Shown here: positions 13,620 to 19,478 of the stretch, in pieces | Position numbering within the stretch: the stretch's first letter is position 1 | Layout of the letters: every line of letters starts with the position of its first letter | Source: DATAYF01 sp036272735 | GTDB taxonomy: Bacteria > Chloroflexota > Ktedonobacteria > Ktedonobacterales > Ktedonobacteraceae | Direction: 5' to 3' | Assembly: GCA_036272735.1 (NCBI GenBank) | Contig: DATAYF010000072.1 | Span: forward strand, 1 to 19,478 | Length of the DNA: 19,478 nt | Position numbers and translations under genes: made by a program | Notes under the pieces: model-generated | Told to the model about the DNA's origin: nothing | The model's database searches: none | Seen by the model: only the letters and a program-made list of their open reading frames with translations

Positions 13620-14498
13620 TTGATTACTGGTGCCTTCGATTATGTGGTAGCGAGCAGCGTCCCCAACGCTATCGCCCTGCTACAACAACATGGCGACGAA
13701 GCCAAGATACTGGCTGGTGGTCACAGCCTCATCCCCGTTATGCGTTTCCGCCTTGCTAACCCATCCGTCCTGATTGATATCAATCACATCGCTGAGCTTG
13801 AATACATTCAGGAGACCGATGGTGTACTGCATATTGGCGCGCTGACACGCGAAGCTGAGTTAGATCACTCACCCCTCATTCATGCTCGCTATCCTATTCT
13901 CCGTGACACCTCGAAGGGAGTAGCCGACCCGATCGTACGGAACTGGGCCACTGTTGGTGGCAATATCGCTCATGCCGATCCCGCCAACGATCATCCCGCA
14001 ACGATGTTAGCGTTGGGAGCAAGCATCGTCGCTGTTGGTCCTGATGGGCAGCGTACTATCCCTATTGAAGACTTCTTTACTGATTCTTCCTTTGAAACGA
14101 CGCTGGATCCTCTTGAAATCCTCACTGAAATTCGCATTCCTGCTCCCCCTGAGCATAGCGGGGGGGCCTACCTCAAGCTTGAACGCAAAGTGGGTGACTA
14201 TGCCATTGCAGGAGTTGCTGTCTATGTAGTGTTGGATAGTAATAGGCTGGTCACTCATGCAGGTATTGGCTTGACGAACGTTGGACCTTATCCTATCAAA
14301 GCACGTGATGCCGAACACGCACTGCTTGGTAAAGCCCTTGATGAGGCAACTATCCATCAAGTGGCTGATCTTGTCGCGGGCACATCCCAACCGGTGAGCG
14401 ATACACGCGGTCCAGCGGAATACAAGCGTGCGATGGTACGTACACTGTGTAGTCGTGCTTTACAGAAGGCGTCGGTTCGCGCCGCAGGAGGGGAATGA
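13620..14498 (+). CDS. coxM: Aerobic CO dehydrogenase medium subunit (FAD-binding)
   Basis: A 292-residue flavoprotein subunit of the CoxMSL hydroxylase, carrying FAD and passing electrons from the iron-sulfur subunit to the quinone pool. The two FAD motifs of the family are present: AGGHSLIPVMRFRLA (32-46) and TVGGNIAHADPANDHPA (111-127). The conserved C-terminal CO_deh_flav_C domain begins near residue 175 (SGGAYLKLERKVGDYA). The start is TTG, chosen because GGAGG (13608-13612) lies exactly 7 nt upstream and residues from here align with the family N-terminus. It is the first gene of coxMSL and is followed after one base by coxS. Confidence 0.92.
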   Translation: MITGAFDYVVASSVPNAIALLQQHGDEAKILAGGHSLIPVMRFRLANPSVLIDINHIAELEYIQETDGVLHIGALTREAELDHSPLIHARYPILRDTSKGVADPIVRNWATVGGNIAHADPANDHPATMLALGASIVAVGPDGQRTIPIEDFFTDSSFETTLDPLEILTEIRIPAPPEHSGGAYLKLERKVGDYAIAGVAVYVVLDSNRLVTHAGIGLTNVGPYPIKARDAEHALLGKALDEATIHQVADLVAGTSQPVSDTRGPAEYKRAMVRTLCSRALQKASVRAAGGE

Positions 14499-14499
14499 G

Positions 14500-15012
14500 A
14501 TGAGCAAACATGCTATCAGCGTCACGATTAACGGGACGGTTTATGAGGATACTGCCGATGCGCGGACGCTGCTTGTCCACTGGATTCGCGATGGTTTACA
14601 TCTCACGGGCACCCATATTGGCTGTGACACGACATCCTGTGGGGCCTGCACGATCCTCGTGGATGGGAAAGCGACCAAATCGTGTACGATGTTTGCTGTC
14701 CAGGCCAATGGTCGTCACATTACGACCGTAGAGGGACTGGAACAGGACGACACGCTTCATCCCATGCAAGAAGGTTTTCACGAGATGCACGCCCTGCAAT
14801 GCGGCTATTGCACGCCGGGTATGATGCTGGCAGGCGTGGCGCTGCTGCAACGCAACCCCCATCCCACGGAACAAGAGATCCGCGAGGGTATCTCGGGCAA
14901 TCTGTGCCGCTGTACAGGCTATGTCAATATCGTCCGTGCTATTAACTATGCTGCTGAAAAAATGAGTGCGTCTGAGCAAGTTCCGGTCAATGCCGGTGAG
15001 GGAGACGTATAA
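14500..15012 (+). CDS. coxS: Aerobic CO dehydrogenase small subunit (2x [2Fe-2S])
   Basis: A 170-residue iron-sulfur subunit that carries electrons from the molybdenum site to FAD. The N-terminal plant-ferredoxin-type cluster uses Cys42, Cys47, Cys50 and Cys62 (GCDTTSCGAC...SC). The C-terminal helical domain binds the second cluster through Cys101 and Cys104 (QCGYCTPGMM) and Cys136 and Cys138 (NLCRCTGY). The ATG at 14500 is preceded by AGGAGG and gives the standard N-terminus; longer in-frame starts inside coxM are rejected. Its stop TAA shares one base with the coxL ATG (TAATG), indicating coupling. Confidence 0.95.
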   Translation: MSKHAISVTINGTVYEDTADARTLLVHWIRDGLHLTGTHIGCDTTSCGACTILVDGKATKSCTMFAVQANGRHITTVEGLEQDDTLHPMQEGFHEMHALQCGYCTPGMMLAGVALLQRNPHPTEQEIREGISGNLCRCTGYVNIVRAINYAAEKMSASEQVPVNAGEGDV

Positions 15013-17381
15013 TGGCGAGCGAAGTATCTACTCACCATGGTCTGGGCGAACCGTATAAGCGGAAAGAAGATGCGCGTTTCATTCGTGGGCAAGGAAATTA
15101 CGTTGACGACGTACAACTCCCTGGAATGCTCTATGGCGACATTGTTCGCAGCCCCTATGCGCATGCACTGGTCAAGAATATCGATAGCAGTGAAGCCATG
15201 AAGGTTCCTGGCGTCGTAGCCGTGATCACGGGGAAGGATCTGGAGGCGGCAGGTCTGGCCTGGATGCCAACGCTTTCCGCTGATATGGAAGCGGTACTGG
15301 CCGTTGATCGCGTCCTGTATCAGATGCAAGAAGTTGCCTTCGTCGTTGCGACCAGTCGTTACGCCGCCGCCGATGGTGCTGCCGCTGTCGAGGTTGATTA
15401 CGAACCACTGCCCGTTGTCATTGATGCCAAGAAGGCTCTTGATCCTGGTGTGCCGTTGCTGCGTCCCGATAAAAAGGAGAAGCAGCCGACGAACCAGATT
15501 TATCACTGGGAAACTGGAGATGCAGAGGCTACTGATACGGCTTTCGCCGAAGCTGAGAAGGATGGAGTTGTCGTCAGGCAAGACATGTATATTCCGCGTA
15601 TCCATCCTGCACCAATTGAGACCTGTGGCTGCGTCGCGGACTATCACAAGGCCACCGGGAAACTGACCGTCTGGTTGACGTCGCAGGCCCCGCATGCCCA
15701 CCGCACACTCTTCGCGCTTGTAGCAGGTCTGCCGGAGCATCGTATCCGCATCATCTCTCCGGATGTTGGCGGTGGTTTTGGTAACAAAGTACCGATCTAT
15801 CCAGGTTATGTCTGCGCTGTGGTTGCCTCGATTAAGACCGGAAAGTCCGTCAAATGGATTGAGGACCGTTCTGAAAATATAGGGAGTACAGGCTTTGCGC
15901 GTGACTACCACATTCACGCGGAGGTCGCGGCAGACAAAGATGGCACAGTACAGGCGTTGCGCGTGCATACGCTGGCAGATCATGGCGCGTTCGATGCGGC
16001 GGCTCAGCCAACCAAGTTTCCGGCTGGCCTGTTCCATATCTGTACGGGTTCCTACGACTTCAAGCATGCCTTTGTAGATGTTGATGCGGTGCATACCAAT
16101 AAAGCTCCTGGTGGTATTGCCTATCGCTGCTCGTTCCGTGTCACGGAAGCATCATACCTGATTGAGCGGATGATGGATACGCTGGCGCATAACCTGGGAA
16201 AGGACCCGGCACAGTTACGCCTGCAAAACTTTATCAAGCCGGAGGCGTTTCCCTATCGCTCAGCATTGGACTGGACTTTCGATAGCGGCAATTACGAGGG
16301 CTCATTACGCCTGGCGATGAAAAATATCGATTATGATGCACTGCGTCAGGAGCAGGCAGAGAAGCGCGCGCGTGGCGAACTGATGGGCATTGGTATCTCA
16401 ACTTTTACTGAAATTGTTGGGGCTGGACCTGGCAAGCACTTCGACATTGCAGGCATTCAGATGTTCGATAGTTGTGAAATACGGGTGCATCCAACTGGTA
16501 AGGCGCTGGCACGTATTGGTGTGCAAACACAAGGTCAGGGGCATGAAACGACCTTTGCCCAGATCATTGCGGCAGAATTAGGGCTATCGCCAGATGATGT
16601 TGATGTTGAACATGGCGATACTGATACCGCGCCTTATGGTCTGGGGACATATGCCAGCCGTAGTACGCCTGTCGCGGGCGCGGCAACGGCCTTGGCTGCG
16701 CGCAAAGTGCGCGACAAAGCCAAGAAGATCGCGGCCTATCTCTTAGAAGTTGGTGAGGAAGATTTGGAATGGGAGCCAGGGCGTTTCTTCGTCAAAGGCG
16801 CGCCAGCCAAGGGAAAGACCATTCAAGAGTTAGCATTCGCTGCCTATACCAATTGCCCGCCATTCTTAGAGCCAGGATTGGAAGCGGTCAACTATTATGA
16901 TCCGCCCAATCTCACGTATCCCTTTGGGGCCTACATTTGCGTTGTCGATCTTGATCGTGGCACCGGCATGATTCATATTCGCCGCTTTATGGCGGTTGAT
17001 GATTGTGGGACCGTCATCAATCCGCTGGTGGTTGAGGGGCAGGTACATGGCGGGCTGACGCAGGGATTAGCACCAGCGATGTATGAAGAGCTTGCCTATG
17101 ACGCGGATGGCAATATACTGGCTGGAAACTTCCAGGATTACCTGGTCCCCACCGCGATGGAGACGCCGAACTGGGAGATAGACAGGACAGTCACGCCTTC
17201 ACCGCACCATCCTATAGGGGCCAAAGGTGTTGGTGAATCGCCTACGGTAGGAGCGCCGCAAGCGATTGTGAACGCCGTTGTTGATGCGCTGTCACATGTA
17301 GGTGTGCGCCACATCGACATGCCGCTGACCCCCTGGAAGGTGTGGAACATCCTGAAAGAAAAGGGACTGAACACGGACTGA
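15012..17381 (+). CDS. coxL: Form I aerobic CO dehydrogenase large subunit (Mo-Cu catalytic)
   Basis: The 789-residue catalytic subunit oxidises CO with water to CO2 at a Mo-S-Cu centre bound to molybdopterin cytosine dinucleotide. The active-site loop reads AYRCSFR (370-376), the signature of form I CoxL; Cys373 is the expected copper ligand. Form II relatives have AYRGAGR here. Gln225 (SQAPHAH), the loop VGGGFGNKVPIYPGY and the catalytic Glu742 (GVGESPTVGAP) are also in place. Length and domain order are normal for the family. Gene order M-S-L is that of form I clusters. The enzyme would let the organism draw energy from trace CO under aerobic conditions, as known for several Ktedonobacteria. 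It is followed by the XdhC-YHS gene after an 83-nt gap. Confidence 0.95.
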   Translation: MASEVSTHHGLGEPYKRKEDARFIRGQGNYVDDVQLPGMLYGDIVRSPYAHALVKNIDSSEAMKVPGVVAVITGKDLEAAGLAWMPTLSADMEAVLAVDRVLYQMQEVAFVVATSRYAAADGAAAVEVDYEPLPVVIDAKKALDPGVPLLRPDKKEKQPTNQIYHWETGDAEATDTAFAEAEKDGVVVRQDMYIPRIHPAPIETCGCVADYHKATGKLTVWLTSQAPHAHRTLFALVAGLPEHRIRIISPDVGGGFGNKVPIYPGYVCAVVASIKTGKSVKWIEDRSENIGSTGFARDYHIHAEVAADKDGTVQALRVHTLADHGAFDAAAQPTKFPAGLFHICTGSYDFKHAFVDVDAVHTNKAPGGIAYRCSFRVTEASYLIERMMDTLAHNLGKDPAQLRLQNFIKPEAFPYRSALDWTFDSGNYEGSLRLAMKNIDYDALRQEQAEKRARGELMGIGISTFTEIVGAGPGKHFDIAGIQMFDSCEIRVHPTGKALARIGVQTQGQGHETTFAQIIAAELGLSPDDVDVEHGDTDTAPYGLGTYASRSTPVAGAATALAARKVRDKAKKIAAYLLEVGEEDLEWEPGRFFVKGAPAKGKTIQELAFAAYTNCPPFLEPGLEAVNYYDPPNLTYPFGAYICVVDLDRGTGMIHIRRFMAVDDCGTVINPLVVEGQVHGGLTQGLAPAMYEELAYDADGNILAGNFQDYLVPTAMETPNWEIDRTVTPSPHHPIGAKGVGESPTVGAPQAIVNAVVDALSHVGVRHIDMPLTPWKVWNILKEKGLNTD

Positions 17382-17400
17382 CGATCTCTCAGGGCTTTTG

Positions 17401-17450
17401 GGCGACGCGGTTGCTTATTGAAGGGGAGCGCGTCGCCTCGCGGTCTTTTT
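17401..17450 (+). terminator. Hairpin with T-run between coxL and the XdhC gene
   Basis: Perfect 9-bp arms GGCGACGCG (17401-17409) and CGCGTCGCC (17429-17437) are followed eight bases later by TTTTT (17446-17450). The Shine-Dalgarno GGGAGG of the next gene starts at 17453. This may be a partial terminator or a processing and stability site that lowers expression of the maturation gene relative to the structural genes. Confidence 0.45.
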
Positions 17451-17464
17451 ATGGGAGGCATCCT

Positions 17465-18415
17465 ATGCCTGATATACGTACTCTACTTGAACTTGCGTAC
17501 CAACTCACGCAGGCCGGAAAATCGTTTGTCGTCGCGACAGTTGTGTGGTGCGAACGTCCTACGTCAGCGAAACCAGGTGCCAGGGCCATTATTGAGGCTG
17601 ATGGACAGATAACAGGATGGGTTGGAGGAAGTTGTACACAACCTGTGGTGGTGCGCGAAGCCATGCGCGCGCTACGCGAAGGCGATGACCCATACCTGTT
17701 ACATCTTGGTACTCCTGATACCGGAGGCATCCAGCGTGATGTGCGCGTCTTTCCCATGACCTGTGTCAGTGGGGGCGCGTTGGAAGTCTATATGGAACCG
17801 CATCTTCCTCAACCTCTGCTCGTACTTATAGGTGATTCGCCAGTCGTGGCTGCTTTGGGTCAACTCGCACCTGTACTTGATTTTGCGGTAACTCACCTGA
17901 ACCATGCTGACGTAAGCCAGGTGCAGATTGATCAGCGCACAGCGATTGTCGTGGCTACCCACGGACAATATGATGAGGATGTGCTTGAACAGGCCTTACG
18001 GAGTCCAGCCGCGTATGTGGGCATGGTTGGAAGTCATCGTCGCGCCAATACGTGTCGTACCTACTTGCGTACTTCTGGTTTAGAAGAGCGCCAGATTGCG
18101 CGCCTGAAAGCACCTGCTGGCCTTGCTATTGGAGCGATTACCCCTGAAGAAATTGCGTCGAGTATCCTGGCTGAACTGGTACAGGTGCGCAGACAATCTG
18201 TTGCGATGGAAGAGACCGAACCGAGCAGCACTCCTGAAGAGCAACAACACCTCTCTCCCGTGGTCCATGATCCCGTGTGCGGCATGCTAGTGGAAATAGC
18301 CAATGCTCGACACCATATGATCTACGAGGGTCGGGATTATTATTTCTGCTGTCCAGCGTGCCAACGCTCGTTCGAGCGTAACCCGCAAGAATATCTTGTG
18401 CAGAACGAAAAGTGA
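17465..18415 (+). CDS. XdhC/CoxI-family maturation protein with C-terminal YHS domain
   Basis: A 316-residue protein. Residues 1-80 match the XdhC/CoxI N-terminal domain (FVVATVVWCERPTSAKPGAR and GWVGGSCTQPVVVREAMRAL). Residues 115-240 match the Rossmann-like C-terminal domain (LLVLIGDSPVVAAL and AAYVGMVGSHRRA). XdhC-type proteins bind the molybdenum cofactor and help sulfurate and insert it into xanthine-dehydrogenase-family enzymes. After an acidic linker (245-266), residues 267-312 form a YHS domain. It contains HDPVCGM, YEGRDYYFCCPACQRSF and four cysteines (272, 295, 296, 299) likely to bind metal. ATG at 17465 is supported by GGGAGG at 6-nt spacing. The fusion partner fits the need of form I CO dehydrogenase for copper as well as molybdenum, but that link is inference. 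Confidence 0.85.
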   Translation: MPDIRTLLELAYQLTQAGKSFVVATVVWCERPTSAKPGARAIIEADGQITGWVGGSCTQPVVVREAMRALREGDDPYLLHLGTPDTGGIQRDVRVFPMTCVSGGALEVYMEPHLPQPLLVLIGDSPVVAALGQLAPVLDFAVTHLNHADVSQVQIDQRTAIVVATHGQYDEDVLEQALRSPAAYVGMVGSHRRANTCRTYLRTSGLEERQIARLKAPAGLAIGAITPEEIASSILAELVQVRRQSVAMEETEPSSTPEEQQHLSPVVHDPVCGMLVEIANARHHMIYEGRDYYFCCPACQRSFERNPQEYLVQNEK

Positions 18416-18516
18416 CAACACTTGCCTGCGTTTTTATCACGCCATAGTGCTACTGTGTACGCTTCTTTCCATATATAGGGCAACTTGTTGCTGCTTCGTG
18501 TTGCAATTTATAGGGC
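18415..18516 (+). repeat. ~100-bp direct repeat, right copy flanking the cox cluster
   Basis: The right-hand counterpart of 13274-13379, beginning at the last base of the XdhC-YHS stop codon and running into the final codons of the convergent TetR gene. This copy also contains the palindrome GCAACTTGTTGC, which is not kept in the left copy. Confidence 0.65.
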
Positions 18517-19152
18517 CGCGGGGGATTCTGGCATATAGCTTTGCAGATAGGTCAGAAACAGCGTGCGCATCTCGTGGAGTTGTAACGTACGCTCTTCACC
18601 TTGCAGGTCCATGGCGAGCGACATCAAAGATTGGAAGATGGCGACACTGGTACGCGTGCAGATGCGGCGCTGTTGCTGGCTGAGTGCAGGCGCACGTGTG
18701 GCAAACAGAGCGTCGACACGATCCATGATTTCGCTGTGCAGTTCTGTGGTCGCCTCGGCAATTTCGGGCGACGCCTGCGAGCAGAAAAAGAGCGGACGAA
18801 AACTCGCATGCGACTCGTGCAGGTGCGCCAGTCCATGTATCAGGCGTTCCAGAAACTCATTGAGAGAAAGCGCCTCGACCGCTTCCCTGGTCAGGGTTTG
18901 ATCGAACAATGCGCGCATCTCTTCGACGTAGCGTAAGACCACTGCTTTAAGGATGGCCTCTTTGTTGGGAAAAAATTGATAGAGCGAACCAATCGAGGTA
19001 TGGGCACGCACCGCAATGGCGTTAGTGGTAGCATTGTCGTACCCAACTTCGGCGAAGACCTGTTCGGCCGCGTTCAGTAGTTTATGGATGCGCTGCTGTC
19101 CGCGCACCTGTTGAGGCATTCTACGCAAGGGGATTTCTCTGGTTTCGGTCAC
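18508..19152 (-). CDS. TetR/AcrR-family transcriptional regulator
   Basis: A 214-residue one-component repressor. Residues 18-66 form the TetR DNA-binding domain: RIHKLLNAAEQVFAEVGYD, then ATTNAIAVRAHTSIGSLYQF and FPNKEAILKAV. The C-terminal ligand-binding and dimerisation domain is helical, about 145 residues, with no recognisable ligand. The start GTG has GGAGAGG close upstream; an in-frame ATG 11 codons later is the alternative, also leaving the helix-turn-helix whole. It faces the cox cluster tail to tail. It may regulate itself, the cox genes or something beyond the right edge; the sequence does not say which. Confidence 0.9.
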   Translation of the reverse strand: MTETREIPLRRMPQQVRGQQRIHKLLNAAEQVFAEVGYDNATTNAIAVRAHTSIGSLYQFFPNKEAILKAVVLRYVEEMRALFDQTLTREAVEALSLNEFLERLIHGLAHLHESHASFRPLFFCSQASPEIAEATTELHSEIMDRVDALFATRAPALSQQQRRICTRTSVAIFQSLMSLAMDLQGEERTLQLHEMRTLFLTYLQSYMPESPAAL

Positions 19153-19165
19153 AATTCCTCTCCTC

Positions 19166-19192
19166 GTCCGTCTGTCTGCCTGTCTGTCTGCT
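19166..19192. repeat. GTCT tetranucleotide tract in the TetR leader
   Basis: Six imperfect GTCT-type units (GTCCGTCTGTCTGCCTGTCT...) lie 14-40 nt upstream of the TetR GTG, between promoter and ribosome-binding site. Such tracts can change length by slippage; here two units are already interrupted. Confidence 0.6.
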
Positions 19193-19199
19193 GTGCCCT

Positions 19200-19208
19200 A
19201 TTGTATCA
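19200..19208 (-). promoter_or_regulatory. Extended -10 promoter of the TetR gene
   Basis: Minus strand TGATACAAT (19208-19200) is an extended -10; no good -35 is seen at 17 nt. Transcription would begin near 19193, giving a leader of about 40 nt that carries the GTCT tract. Confidence 0.5.
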
Positions 19209-19235
19209 TACCTCCTTGACAACGTGAGGTTTTGC

Positions 19236-19254
19236 TCATATATTACAAATATGA
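19236..19254. promoter_or_regulatory. Inverted repeat upstream of the TetR promoter
   Basis: TCATAT (19236-19241) and ATATGA (19249-19254) flank a 7-bp centre, about 30 bp upstream of the TetR -10. TTTGCTCAT also occurs twice (from 19231 and about 19264). The size and place would suit a TetR-type operator, but AT-rich sequence gives such palindromes by chance. Confidence 0.3.
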
Positions 19255-19293
19255 ATGTGAGTATTTGCTCATGATACGTAAGCACGAGGCTAC

Positions 19294-19348
19294 GTGTATT
19301 GATGGGTGTGTATGGGGGGGCAGGTCCCATACACACCCATCAATACAC
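19294..19348. repeat. 23-bp perfect hairpin at the right edge
   Basis: Arms 19294-19316 and 19326-19348 (GTGTATTGATGGGTGTGTATGGG and complement, here quoted in part as GTGTATTGATGGG) pair without mismatch around a 9-nt loop GGGGCAGGT. No gene lies within about 140 bp on the left, and none begins before the window ends. No T-run follows on the plus strand. Confidence 0.7.
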
Positions 19349-19360
19349 ACAATAAGCAAA

Positions 19361-19478
19361 CAGGTCTCAACTCTAATCGTCGAGTTTCATACATACAAGC
19401 ATACAGGTCTCAACTCTAATCGTCGAGTTTCGTACATACAAGCATACAGGTCTCAACTCTAATCGTCGAGTTTCGTAC
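19361..19478. repeat. 43-bp tandem repeat running off the right edge
   Basis: Units start at 19361, 19404 and 19447, an exact 43-bp period; 2.7 copies are visible and the third is cut by the edge. Each unit contains CAGGTCTCAACTCTAATCGT, then CGAGTTTCRTACATACAAGC and ATA, with a small AACTC/GAGTT inverted repeat. The copies differ at a single position (CAT versus CGT). The whole unit is conserved, with no variable spacer, so this is a tandem array and not CRISPR. No open frame of note crosses it. Confidence 0.85.

Noticed and set aside
14946..16094. 382-codon minus-strand open frame antisense to coxS/coxL
   Set aside because: It overlaps fully conserved CoxS and CoxL sequence with all catalytic motifs; no ribosome-binding site or family resemblance supports it. 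Long antisense frames are common in GC-rich genes.
19361..19478. CRISPR array
   Set aside because: The entire 43-bp period is conserved, leaving no unique spacers, and no cas gene is visible.

Overview
The window looks like a chromosomal segment of a moderately GC-rich, aerobic bacterium, most probably a Chloroflexota member of the Ktedonobacteria type. This placement is inferred from gene content: a form I aerobic CO dehydrogenase in coxM-S-L order, an F420-type luciferase-like oxidoreductase, a PATAN/DUF4388 protein, a eukaryote-like 6-pyruvoyltetrahydropterin synthase and a primary-type sigma factor with an acidic N-terminal extension. It does not rest on a database search. I see no rRNA, tRNA, transposase gene or CRISPR array.

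Left part (1-6335). A minus-strand RpoD/SigA-type sigma factor (165-1376) is followed by a strand-specific 22-bp hairpin. Next, also on the minus strand, is a translationally coupled pair: a membrane-anchored protein with an unassigned conserved motif, and a DedA/VTT membrane protein. A divergent plus-strand pair encodes dUTPase, apparently from a leaderless mRNA, and a short J-domain protein. A 204-bp element built of nested inverted repeats follows. Then come an 88-aa helical protein, a 38-aa single-span membrane microprotein and a GT39-type (ArnT/PMT-like) membrane glycosyltransferase. At 6189-6305 lies a 38-codon open frame that looks like the remnant of a 2-hydroxyacid dehydrogenase gene.

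Middle (6333-13247). An FGGY carbohydrate kinase and a histidine phosphatase form one minus-strand unit, with the remnant as its last gene. Upstream is a tight minus-strand operon of an SDR reductase, a true PTPS and a GT4 glycosyltransferase. This combination is what a tetrahydrobiopterin-glycoside pathway would need. A 25-bp hairpin separates this operon from the divergent PATAN/DUF4388 gene. A luciferase-like monooxygenase gene then faces the PATAN gene.

Right part (13274-19478). coxM-coxS-coxL is followed by an XdhC/CoxI-type maturation protein fused to a C-terminal YHS domain. CoxL carries AYRCSFR, the form I CO dehydrogenase signature. The four-gene cluster lies between two diverged ~100-bp direct repeats and converges on a TetR-family regulator. 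The right edge has no gene. It holds a tetranucleotide tract, a 23-bp perfect hairpin and a 43-bp tandem repeat that runs off the window.

Two themes recur. Several promoters rely on an extended -10 (TGnTATAAT-like), two of them apparently leaderless. Long, nearly perfect hairpins without obvious U-tracts sit at gene borders at 71-140, 4292-4342, 8599-8662, 10926-10986 and 19294-19348.
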